In this document: positions 35,237 to 42,601 of the stretch, in pieces
Layout: the number at the start of each line of letters is the position of its first letter
Numbering within the stretch: position 1 is the first letter of the stretch
Source of the DNA: Larkinella terrae
GTDB taxonomy: Bacteria > Bacteroidota > Bacteroidia > Cytophagales > Spirosomataceae
DNA: 64,000 bases
Reading direction: 5' to 3'
Assembly (NCBI RefSeq): GCF_009668025.1
Contig: NZ_WJXZ01000014.1
Coordinates: 1,074,448-1,138,447 of the forward strand
Program-made: the position numbers and the translations under genes
Notes under the pieces: model-generated
What the model was told of the DNA's origin: nothing
The model's database searches: none
The model's input: only the letters and a program-made list of their open reading frames with translations

Positions 35237-35564
35237 AGCTGGTCACAATTACGGCAAAAAGTTGGGGACTGTCTGCCCTCTTTTCTAAATAAAAGACTGT
35301 GTAATAATACCGGTTTTTGTAAAACGAAATTGCATAATGTTTGTTACTTCTCGTTTTTGGGACTTTGTCAATCAAAACATTGCCTGAAAGCATACTGGCA
35401 ATTTCCGAAAAACTTACATCGTGCTGGCGTTTTTCATCGTCCACTACAATCAAATTTTCATGATATTGAAACATGATATGGTCGCAATTGACTACCTGAA
35501 AAAATAGTTCCGCCCGGCCAAAAGGGGTGAAAATGGTGGTATTTTTCGGCTTGTGATTCATCAT
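35175..35564 (-). CDS. Hypothetical protein, first gene of an overlapping pair
   Basis: The 129-residue product is soluble with no signal peptide. Its second half (KHYAISFYKNRYYYTVFYLEKR, then QLFAVIVTSYATNKKEIREKYE) has the strand-strand-helix look of small RNase-like toxins, but I could not place it in a family. It overlaps the following 61-codon gene. Alternatives are an unknown housekeeping pair or a degraded toxin system. The start is the ATG at 35564, or the next codon, which is also ATG. Confidence 0.55.
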   Translation of the reverse strand: MMNHKPKNTTIFTPFGRAELFFQVVNCDHIMFQYHENLIVVDDEKRQHDVSFSEIASMLSGNVLIDKVPKTRSNKHYAISFYKNRYYYTVFYLEKRADSPQLFAVIVTSYATNKKEIREKYESYRQSIT

Positions 35565-35696
35565 TTGTAAGACTTGTTTCCTGCTGGAAAGTCACCTGCT
35601 TTGGCGATTTGAATCATTGGTAATAAATCTTGTTCAAAACCATCTTTTCGTGTTCGGTTGCGTAGTAACTTGCCGCCATTCCCATCTCCACCGGCT

Positions 35697-37067
35697 ATGG
35701 ACAATGTTGAAATCCTTTCCCGCATTCAATTCGCCTTCACGATTGCCTTCCATTATATCTATCCGCCCCTCAGCATCGGCCTCGGCGTTTGTCTGGTTTT
35801 CATGGAAGGGCTGTATTTAAAGACAAAAAATAAAGTTTATGAAGAGCTGACCCGGTTTTGGGTCCGGATTTTTGCGCTCATTTTCGGCATCGGTGTCGCC
35901 ACCGGAATCGTCATGGAGTTCGAATTCGGCACCAACTGGGCGGTTTATTCCCGTTACGTCGGTGATATTTTTGGGAGTGCGCTGGCGGCCGAAGGCATTT
36001 TCGCCTTTGCGCTCGAATCGGCTTTTCTGGGCATCCTGATTTTCGGCTGGAACCGCGTCAGCCCCCGCGTCCATTTTCTGTCGACGGTTTTGGTGGCGCT
36101 GGGCTCCATGTTCTCGGCGCTCTGGATTGTGGTCGCCAACTCCTGGCAGCAAACCCCCGCCGGTTACCGCATCGAAGGCGAAGGAATGAAAGCCCGCGCT
36201 GTGGTTACCGATTTCTGGGAAATGGTCCTGAATCCGTCGTCCATTCAGCGGTATTCGCACGTCCTGATCGGGGCGTTTCTGGCCGGTTCGTTTCTGGTTC
36301 TGAGCGTCAGCGCCTGGTATATCGTAAAGCGGAAATATGTGGTTCATTCCAAAAAAGCCTTCACGATTGCGCTTTGGGTAGCCGCCATTTCATCGCTGGG
36401 ACAGTTGTTTACGGGGCATCAATCGGCTGAAGTCGTCACGAAATACCAACCCGCCAAACTGGCCGCCGTCGAAGGTCATTTTGAAACCGAACCGGCTGAT
36501 TTATACCTTTTCGGTTGGGTCGATGTGAAAAAGCAGAAGGTGACGGGGGTGAAAATACCGGGCGGTTTGTCTTTTCTGGTACACCAGGATTTCAAAGAAC
36601 CCATTCCCGGTTTGAACAGTTTCAAAGCCGAAAACCGCCCCGGCGCCATCAATTTTGTGTTTCAGACCTACCACCTGATGGTCGGCATCGGCATGACGCT
36701 GATCGGGTTGTGCTGGCTGGCCATCTTTCTGTTGTACCGCAAAAAACTGTTTGAAACCCGCTGGCTGATGGCGGTTTTTGTCGGCTCGGTTCTGCTGCCG
36801 CAGATTGCCAATCAGGTCGGTTGGTACACCGCCGAAGTCGGTCGTCAACCCTGGGTTGTATACGGTTTACTCCGAACGTCCGATGCGCTTTCGCAGGCCG
36901 TCAAAGCCGAACACGTCCTGATTTCGCTCATTCTGTTCACGCTGGTCTACGTCATCCTGTTCGCCCTATTCATCTACCTGTTAAACAAGAAAATCCAGCA
37001 CGGGCTTGATGTTCAACCGGATGATTTGGAATCACCCCGTTCAAAATTTAATCCATCTCCCATTTAA
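35697..37067 (+). CDS. cydA: Cytochrome bd ubiquinol oxidase subunit I
   Basis: A 456-residue CydA. His19 in FAFTIAFHYIYPPLSIG is the haem b595 ligand position. The second His is in QRYSHVLIGAFLAGSF, and the Q-loop region begins VEGHFETEPADLYLFGW. The GRQPW signature occurs in WYTAEVGRQPWVVYGLLRTSDALS. The Q-loop is of the short type. The enzyme is a proton-non-pumping quinol oxidase with high oxygen affinity. The frame extends upstream to 35658, but the ATG at 35697 fits the family's start. cydB follows after a long hairpin. Confidence 0.96.
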   Translation: MDNVEILSRIQFAFTIAFHYIYPPLSIGLGVCLVFMEGLYLKTKNKVYEELTRFWVRIFALIFGIGVATGIVMEFEFGTNWAVYSRYVGDIFGSALAAEGIFAFALESAFLGILIFGWNRVSPRVHFLSTVLVALGSMFSALWIVVANSWQQTPAGYRIEGEGMKARAVVTDFWEMVLNPSSIQRYSHVLIGAFLAGSFLVLSVSAWYIVKRKYVVHSKKAFTIALWVAAISSLGQLFTGHQSAEVVTKYQPAKLAAVEGHFETEPADLYLFGWVDVKKQKVTGVKIPGGLSFLVHQDFKEPIPGLNSFKAENRPGAINFVFQTYHLMVGIGMTLIGLCWLAIFLLYRKKLFETRWLMAVFVGSVLLPQIANQVGWYTAEVGRQPWVVYGLLRTSDALSQAVKAEHVLISLILFTLVYVILFALFIYLLNKKIQHGLDVQPDDLESPRSKFNPSPI

Positions 37068-37072
37068 TTGGG

Positions 37073-37157
37073 AATGAGCGAATGAGTGATTGAGTGAATA
37101 GCTCCGCCATTTTCTGCTCCCTGAAGAGCTATTCACTCAATCACTCATTCGCTCATT
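37073..37157. repeat. 31-bp perfect inverted repeat inside cydAB
   Basis: Arms 37073-37103 and 37127-37157 are exact inverted copies around a 23-base loop. The arms are built from short degenerate repeats of GAATGAG/GAGTGA. The element begins five bases after the cydA stop codon and ends 15 bases before the cydB start. In RNA it would form a very stable hairpin between two cotranscribed genes, so it may tune subunit ratio or mRNA decay. Confidence 0.92.
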
Positions 37158-37172
37158 TACTCACTGAAAAAC

Positions 37173-38207
37173 ATGGATACGATATTAGGTCTCGATCTCC
37201 CCACCTGGTGGTTTTTGCTGATTGGTGCGCTCATTAGTGGGTACGGCATTCTCGACGGTTTCGACCTCGGCGCGGGCGCCCTGCATTTGTTTTTCCGGAA
37301 AGAACAGAGCCGCCGGATTGTCCTGAACGCCATCGGTCCGGTTTGGGACGGCAACGAAGTCTGGCTGGTGATCGGGGCCGGAGCGCTTTTTGCGGCCTTT
37401 CCGCTGGTTTACGGCACGTTGCTGTCGGTTTTTTACCTGCCGTTTATCGTCCTGCTGGTCGCCATTATTTTCCGCGCCATTTCCATTGAATTTCGGAGCA
37501 AGGAAGAAATGAAATGGTGGCGCGCAATGTGGGATGTCTGTTATTGCCTGTCGAGCACCACCATCGCACTGCTGTTCGGGCTGGTGCTGGGCAACCTCAT
37601 TCAGGGTATTCCGCTGGACAAAGACCACCAGTTTGTCGGCCGACTGCTGGATTTCTTCAACCCCTACGCGCTGCTGATTTCCGTAACGGTTTTGTCGTTG
37701 TTCATGCTGCACGGAGCCATGTACCTGGCCATGAAAACCGAAGACCGGCTCTACGCCCGCATGACAGTTTTGATCAACCAGACCAGCAAATTCTTCATCC
37801 TGTGTTTCATCACCTCCTCAATGGCGACCCTGATTTACGTGCCGCACATGGAAGCCATTTTTCACAAATACCCGGTTATGTTCGCCTTGCCGCTGACGGC
37901 GGTTCTGATCGTTCTGAACATGCGCCGGATGATCGAAAAACGGCGGTATCTGCGCGGCTTCATCTCGTCCGGCGTCACCACGGCCCTGCTGCTCATTCTT
38001 TTTGCGTCCGGTTTGTACCCCAATCTGGTGCTTTCCCGAACCGATGCGCGGGGAAACATCAGTATTTACGAAGCCGCTTCGACGGACAGTTCGCTCCGAA
38101 CCATGTTGCTCTTTGCCGTGATCGGCATGCCGCTGGTGCTGACCTACACGGTTTTCGTTTTCTGGACGTTCCGGGGAAAAGTGAAGCTGGAGGAGACGAG
38201 CTATTGA
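37173..38207 (+). CDS. cydB: Cytochrome bd ubiquinol oxidase subunit II
   Basis: A 344-residue CydB with eight to nine membrane helices. The N-terminus WWFLLIGALISGYGILDGFDLGAGAL and PVWDGNEVWLVIGAGALFAAFP are the family signatures, followed by RAISIEFRSKEEMKWWRAMWD. It pairs with CydA in the quinol oxidase. No small CydX gene or cydCD assembly ABC transporter is found next to it, so assembly genes lie elsewhere. Confidence 0.97.
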   Translation: MDTILGLDLPTWWFLLIGALISGYGILDGFDLGAGALHLFFRKEQSRRIVLNAIGPVWDGNEVWLVIGAGALFAAFPLVYGTLLSVFYLPFIVLLVAIIFRAISIEFRSKEEMKWWRAMWDVCYCLSSTTIALLFGLVLGNLIQGIPLDKDHQFVGRLLDFFNPYALLISVTVLSLFMLHGAMYLAMKTEDRLYARMTVLINQTSKFFILCFITSSMATLIYVPHMEAIFHKYPVMFALPLTAVLIVLNMRRMIEKRRYLRGFISSGVTTALLLILFASGLYPNLVLSRTDARGNISIYEAASTDSSLRTMLLFAVIGMPLVLTYTVFVFWTFRGKVKLEETSY

Positions 38208-38408
38208 AGGAATAAGTTGGCGCCTGAGATCATTCAGCCAATAAACAGGTAATGCCAAAAAAAACGGTTTAGAGAGCTATTTTATCTCTACTTTGTAAAA
38301 GTCTATGTATCATAGGTTTAAAATTTCCTGTTGAAACGTCAGGCAGATGGGTGTTAAATGGCATAGCTTTTGGTTTGTATAAACAAACTATAACATACCA
38401 TACTCATT

Positions 38409-39269
38409 ATGTCTTTTTTACGCAATTCGGTGGTGGTCTTACTTCTGACTACGCTATTCTGTTCCTGTGAAGACCATTTACCGCTTGAATCCCAGCGGCT
38501 TCGGCTCAAAAAAACGGTTGAATCGTTCGGCGGTGAAGCTACGCTTACTACTGAGTTTAACTATGACGCCAATGGTCGGCAAATAAGCCAGCAAGCTACT
38601 CCATATCCGGCTAATCCGGATTACCCTGACTTCTTCCATTTTTATTACAACGACCAAAGCCGCGTGTCCTACGCTACCGGGAAGTTAGGACCTTCTTTCC
38701 TTTTACCGGTGGAGGAACCTCAACCGAACGGTTATCGATTGGATTACCGGTATGACGGAACAGGTCGATTGGAACGAATCAACTACGCATTCACGTTTAA
38801 AAACGTTGCCACTTTGCGACCTTACCGGGTACATTATTTTGAGTACAACGCTATGAATCAAGTCGCTAAGATTATACAAAAAGAGATTAATGTTATTCCG
38901 GGGCAAGGCACCGATTACGAAAAAAAATTCACTTATGCCAACGGGAATATTACGCAAGTAGATCAGGTCATTTATGCAGTTGGCACAAAGAACGTCACAT
39001 TTCGCAATCGGTTTTTGTATACGTATGATAACAAACCTAATCCATACTATGGACTGAGCGGCCTAAATGTACCTTTGGTACTGATGTTCAGCCGCAATCA
39101 CTATACGAGTTATTCAAGTCAGTCCATCGGTGAAGACGGTTCGGTCGGAGTAAGTACAAATAATTCCCACGAAGTTACTTACAATGCTCAGGGCAATATC
39201 GCCAGTTGGCGGGGGTATGTCGGTAACTTTGGCTCAACTAAAATTGACTTTGAGTACGAATCATATTGA
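38409..39269 (+). CDS. Lipoprotein with YD-like beta repeats
   Basis: A 286-residue lipoprotein (lipobox LFCSC19 region: LLLTTLFCSCEDH). The mature part carries repeated FNYDANGR-, YRYDGTGRLERI-, FEYNAMNQVAKI- and TYNAQGNIASW-type segments, the pattern of YD/RHS-like and Bacteroidota DUF4595-like lipoproteins. It is probably an outer-membrane surface lipoprotein; function is unknown. It follows cydB by 201 bases with its own upstream region and is ended by a strong hairpin at 39292-39327. Confidence 0.7.
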   Translation: MSFLRNSVVVLLLTTLFCSCEDHLPLESQRLRLKKTVESFGGEATLTTEFNYDANGRQISQQATPYPANPDYPDFFHFYYNDQSRVSYATGKLGPSFLLPVEEPQPNGYRLDYRYDGTGRLERINYAFTFKNVATLRPYRVHYFEYNAMNQVAKIIQKEINVIPGQGTDYEKKFTYANGNITQVDQVIYAVGTKNVTFRNRFLYTYDNKPNPYYGLSGLNVPLVLMFSRNHYTSYSSQSIGEDGSVGVSTNNSHEVTYNAQGNIASWRGYVGNFGSTKIDFEYESY

Positions 39270-39291
39270 ATAATCCAATGGTTGAGTCGCG

Positions 39292-39327
39292 GAGTCAAGC
39301 GGAGGTTTTAAAACCTTCGCTTGACTC
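39292..39327. terminator. Hairpin terminator between convergent genes
   Basis: GAGTCAAGCGGAGGTTTT (39292-39309) pairs with 39310-39327 with one mismatch and no loop except the central TTTTAAAA. Further T and A residues follow. It sits 23 bases after the lipoprotein stop codon and before the end of the convergent endonuclease V gene, so it can serve both. Confidence 0.75.
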
Positions 39328-39394
39328 TTTAAACGCTGCTCAAGGTCGCGAAATAAGTCAACGCTTAAGTCGTAAAAAACCGGCATACCCCGGA

Positions 39395-40087
39395 CTAATG
39401 CCCGGCGGTCCGTTCGCCCCGGCGCAGCGCGTTGACCAGGTTGTGCGTCCGGCGCGTCGGTTCGGGAATCCGATAACCGCCATCACAGCGCAACGTCAGA
39501 TCAATCGCAGTTGGTAAATCAATCAGATGCCCCGGCGACACGTAGACGGGATTCACCCGGTTTTTGGTGCGCAAAGCCACGCCGATGGTTTCGCCGTAGT
39601 GCTTCATGAGCGACCACGCGCCCCGCTCGGGAGCCGGTTCGTCGTATTTTCCCACCAGCACCGATTTGCCGCAACCGAACGTCGGGCGGTTCAGGAACAA
39701 ACCGGCGTGCGACGCAATGCCGATCCGGCGCGGGTGAGCGGTGCCATGTCCATCGAACATCACCACATCGGGCTCCGTTTTCAGTTTCGACCAGGCTTCG
39801 AGCAGCGACGGAATCTCGCGAAACGACAGCAAACCGGGTACATACGGAAAGGTGGCCGAACTGATCACGCCCACTTCCTCAATCACTTCCAGCGTAGCCA
39901 GCCGCAGCACCACAATCCCGGCGTAAACCGTTTCTTCAAATTTATTAAAGGAAATGTCGCAGCCCGCAATCGTCTCGACCGGTTTGGTCAGCGGCTGAAT
40001 CCGGATTTCGTGCCGCAGTTGCTGCTGAAGCGCGACGGCTTCGGTGGGGGTGACATGCCAGTCGTGAAGTTGTTGGTAGGTTGCCAT
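39395..40087 (-). CDS. nfi: Endonuclease V (deoxyinosine 3' endonuclease)
   Basis: A 230-residue endonuclease V. Catalytic and family motifs are present: AGCDISF with the first Asp, YVPGLLSFREIP (wedge), FDGHGTAHPRRIGIASHAG with the second Asp, and NPVYVSPGHLIDL. The enzyme cuts DNA 3' to hypoxanthine after adenine deamination. The frame is open to a GTG at 40153 with ATGs at 40129 and 40120. The ATG at 40087 (MATYQQLHDWHVTP) sits just before the family's usual opening and is preferred, though no clear ribosome-binding site decides it. Confidence 0.93.
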   Translation of the reverse strand: MATYQQLHDWHVTPTEAVALQQQLRHEIRIQPLTKPVETIAGCDISFNKFEETVYAGIVVLRLATLEVIEEVGVISSATFPYVPGLLSFREIPSLLEAWSKLKTEPDVVMFDGHGTAHPRRIGIASHAGLFLNRPTFGCGKSVLVGKYDEPAPERGAWSLMKHYGETIGVALRTKNRVNPVYVSPGHLIDLPTAIDLTLRCDGGYRIPEPTRRTHNLVNALRRGERTAGH

Positions 40088-40220
40088 CGGTTCGGTTTTG
40101 TTGCCTTCTTCTAACTCCATTTTCCACATCGAAGTTTTAAAGACCAAACCCACGCCCGGTTTTTTCTACGGCAATCTATTTTTTCGTTAGTTTTGGTCAC
40201 AAACCTTCTCTTACATTCTC

Positions 40221-40934
40221 ATGAAAAAAATCATCCTGATCCTGATCCTGTTGCCAGCGCTTTCGTTCGGGGCTTTTGCCCAAACCATGCCCTCGGCAGA
40301 CGAGATTTTCGCGAAATACGTGGCGGCTATTGGTGGCAAAGATTTCCTGGCGACCATTACCGATCTGAACATCCAGATGTCGACTGAAATGCAGGGCAAT
40401 TCGATGAATATCACGCTGAAACAGAAAGCACCGAATAAATATTCCCGGGTGATGCTGGCCGGTGGGATGGAGGTTTTCAAGATTACCAGCGACGGCACCA
40501 AAGTGGCAATGGGCGGTATGCGCGGAAACGGTCAGGTACTGGAAGGAAAAGACGCCCAGCAAAGCATCCTTCAGGGCACGCTCATCCCGGAATTGCACTT
40601 TGCGGAGTTAGGAGTTAAAAGCACCGTGGAAGGAATTGAAAAAGTGGATGGAAAAGATGCCTACAAAGTGAAACATACGGCCGCCGATGGCACAGCGTTG
40701 TGGACCGATTATTACGATACAACTTCCGGGCTAAAAGTTCAATCGGTTGCCATGCAGAAATCGCCCCGTGGGGAGATGCAGCAAACGACTCAATATGCTG
40801 ATTATAAAGATTTTAAAGGTCTTAAGTATCCATCCACCATCTCGCAGGGAAACGGCCAGTTTCAAATGCAGATCGCGGTCGACAAAGTCAAAATCAACGA
40901 CGGCATCAAGGATTCGGAATTTGTGGTTAAATAA
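40221..40934 (+). CDS. Exported LolA-like protein
   Basis: A 237-residue periplasmic protein (signal peptide MKKIILILILLPALSFGAFAQ). The mature protein starts ADEIFAKYVAAIGGKDFLATITDLNIQ and runs through alternating strands (ITLKQKAPNKYSRVML, VDGKDAYKVKHTAADG, DYYDTTSGLKVQ, YADYKDFKGLKYP). That is the half-barrel pattern of the LolA/LppX superfamily, as found with M16 peptidase-type proteins in Bacteroidota. It may bind a lipid or lipoprotein acyl chain; this is family inference. Its stop codon directly abuts a repeat array. Confidence 0.72.
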   Translation: MKKIILILILLPALSFGAFAQTMPSADEIFAKYVAAIGGKDFLATITDLNIQMSTEMQGNSMNITLKQKAPNKYSRVMLAGGMEVFKITSDGTKVAMGGMRGNGQVLEGKDAQQSILQGTLIPELHFAELGVKSTVEGIEKVDGKDAYKVKHTAADGTALWTDYYDTTSGLKVQSVAMQKSPRGEMQQTTQYADYKDFKGLKYPSTISQGNGQFQMQIAVDKVKINDGIKDSEFVVK

Positions 40935-41145
40935 CCCTGTCAGCGGCCGAGAGGCCCTGACAGCGGTTGGATTCTAGAAACATCTGCCGAGAGGCCTGGC
41001 AGCGGTTGGATTCTGGAAACACCTGCCGAGAGGCCCTGACAGCGGTTGGATTCTGGAAACATCTGCCGAGAGGCCCTGACAGCAATTGGATTTGAACAAT
41101 CAGTTTCTCCAAACCGCTGTCAGGGCCTGTCGGCCGCTGACAGGG
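40935..41145. repeat. Inverted-repeat element with four tandem 40-bp units, filling the gap between two convergent stop codons
   Basis: The element starts at the base after the stop codon of the LolA-like gene (40932-40934) and ends at the base before the stop codon of the convergent serine hydrolase gene (41146-41148). Outer arms 40935-40969 and 41111-41145 are inverted copies with about two mismatches. Inside, the unit CCGAGAGG-CCCTGACAGCGG plus a 20-base tail repeats four times with period 40 (starts near 40947, 40987, 41026, 41066). The core 12-mer is shared with 30551-30653. Confidence 0.93.
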
Positions 41146-42528
41146 TTAGATTCTCTTCGCGACAATGTCACCGCCCTGGTGCACAACAACTTGCGTGATC
41201 GTGCCGCTGGCATCTTTATGAAAGGTTAGCTGGGCTTCCACCGCTTTCAGGAAGAAATTGGTTTCGTTTTCGGCAAACAGCTCAAATTTCGGCTGACCGG
41301 TTACCTGCAAAAACAGTTTTCCGGCTTCGAGCGTGATCGCTAGTGTCCGCTCTGGTGCCAACTGGTATTTGCCCACGTATTGCCGGAGCACGGTTTCGCT
41401 GACCGCAACGGCTTTTCGGTTTGCCGGAAGTTGGTAGGGCACGTCGTACAGGATTTTGAGCACATCCGTAGCAATGGGATCCAGTGAGGTCAGGTCCGAC
41501 ACATCGTCGACGTTGCTCAGCAGAATTATCACCGCATCGTCTTCCGGAATCTGCACATAGAAAGTGCCAAAACCGTTGATATTTCCGTTCTGGAAGATGA
41601 GTTTTTTCGTGTTGTCCATCGTCGTGATTCCCCAGCCGTAACCCCAGCTACCGTTATTTGGGGGCGAAATAGCCACTTCCCAACTTTCCGGTTTCAGCAT
41701 CCGGCGGTTTTGCACTACCCGCGACCAGCGGTACAGATCTCCAACTGAACTATACATCCCGCCAGCCGCGTAGGCCACCGTGGAATCCACCGGCGATTGC
41801 GGCACCAGCACCGAATCTTTCCGGAACGAATACCCGGTTGTTTTCCCACGATCTTTCAGGTTAATGAAATCAAAACCGGTTTTTGTCAACTGCAACGGTT
41901 TCAAAAACCGCTCCCGTACGACGGTTTCGAACGGTTTTCCGGTGACTTTCTCGACAATCAGGCCCAGTAGATAATACCCCGAATTGGTGTAATTCACCGC
42001 CGTTCCCGGCTTGGCCGTCAGCGGTTTATCCCGAAACTGCTCGATCATCCATTCCTTCGGAACTGGCCGGGTAACCCGGGCGCTGTCCGGGCCGTACAAA
42101 ATCTTTTTGAAATCGTAAATGCCGGACGTATGCAGGAACAATTGCTCCAGCGTGATCTGGTCGCCTTGCGGATAATCCGGGAAATACTGATTCAATTTGT
42201 CGGTCAGCGACAATTTTTTCTCTTCCTGCAATTGCAGAATCACCGCGCCCGTAAACGTTTTGGTGATCGAACCGAGCTGGAAAATGCTGTTGGTATCGTT
42301 TGGAATTTGCCGGGCCACATCGTGCCAGCCGTAGCCTTTTTTCAGGAGAATTTCGCCCTTGCGGGCCACGAGGGCCGTGCCGTTGAAACGGTGAAGTTTG
42401 GCGGAAACCGTTAGATATTCATCCAGCTTGTCGGCGGTGGTTGGCGGTTTTGCGGTTGGCTGCGCAAGAAGTTGGGCAACGGTGGCAACGGTCACAAGAA
42501 GGCTCAGCGCCCAAAAACGTATTTTCAT
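41146..42528 (-). CDS. Serine hydrolase, beta-lactamase/PBP-like family, exported
   Basis: A 460-residue class C beta-lactamase-fold protein with signal peptide (MKIRFWALSLLVTVATVAQLLAQ). Active-site motifs are S87-I-T-K90 (QLGSITKTF), Y-T-N in NYTNSGYYLLGLIVEKVTG and a late GNINGFGT segment in place of KTG. The C-terminal 100 residues form the small extra beta domain common in these enzymes (YVGKYQLAPERTLAITLEAGKLFLQVTGQP). Family members are D-aminopeptidases, esterases or PBP-like enzymes; the substrate is unknown. Its upstream region shares a conserved block with the M1 peptidase gene. Confidence 0.9.
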   Translation of the reverse strand: MKIRFWALSLLVTVATVAQLLAQPTAKPPTTADKLDEYLTVSAKLHRFNGTALVARKGEILLKKGYGWHDVARQIPNDTNSIFQLGSITKTFTGAVILQLQEEKKLSLTDKLNQYFPDYPQGDQITLEQLFLHTSGIYDFKKILYGPDSARVTRPVPKEWMIEQFRDKPLTAKPGTAVNYTNSGYYLLGLIVEKVTGKPFETVVRERFLKPLQLTKTGFDFINLKDRGKTTGYSFRKDSVLVPQSPVDSTVAYAAGGMYSSVGDLYRWSRVVQNRRMLKPESWEVAISPPNNGSWGYGWGITTMDNTKKLIFQNGNINGFGTFYVQIPEDDAVIILLSNVDDVSDLTSLDPIATDVLKILYDVPYQLPANRKAVAVSETVLRQYVGKYQLAPERTLAITLEAGKLFLQVTGQPKFELFAENETNFFLKAVEAQLTFHKDASGTITQVVVHQGGDIVAKRI

Positions 42529-42578
42529 CGGGTTGTTGTTTTTGGCTCAAAACAGCACCAAAACCGGCCCCAAATCTG

Positions 42579-42596
42579 CTCAAATCCGGATTTGAG
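42579..42596. promoter_or_regulatory. 18-bp perfect palindrome upstream of the serine hydrolase gene
   Basis: CTCAAATCCGGATTTGAG is its own reverse complement. It lies 50 bases before the serine hydrolase start codon, and an identical copy at 45605-45622 lies 48 bases before the M1 peptidase start. Flanking bases are also shared at fixed spacing (AATCTG on one side; TGTTTTTGG then TCAAAACA nearer the gene), which points to a common operator or promoter module. Confidence 0.75.
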
Positions 42597-42601
42597 CGTT
42601 C

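Noticed and set aside
39266-39517. An 83-codon plus-strand frame after the YD-like lipoprotein
   Set aside because: It runs through the hairpin terminator and then antisense to the endonuclease V gene.
40935-41145. Possible CRISPR array
   Set aside because: The 40-bp units repeat without distinct spacers, only four units exist and no cas gene is nearby.
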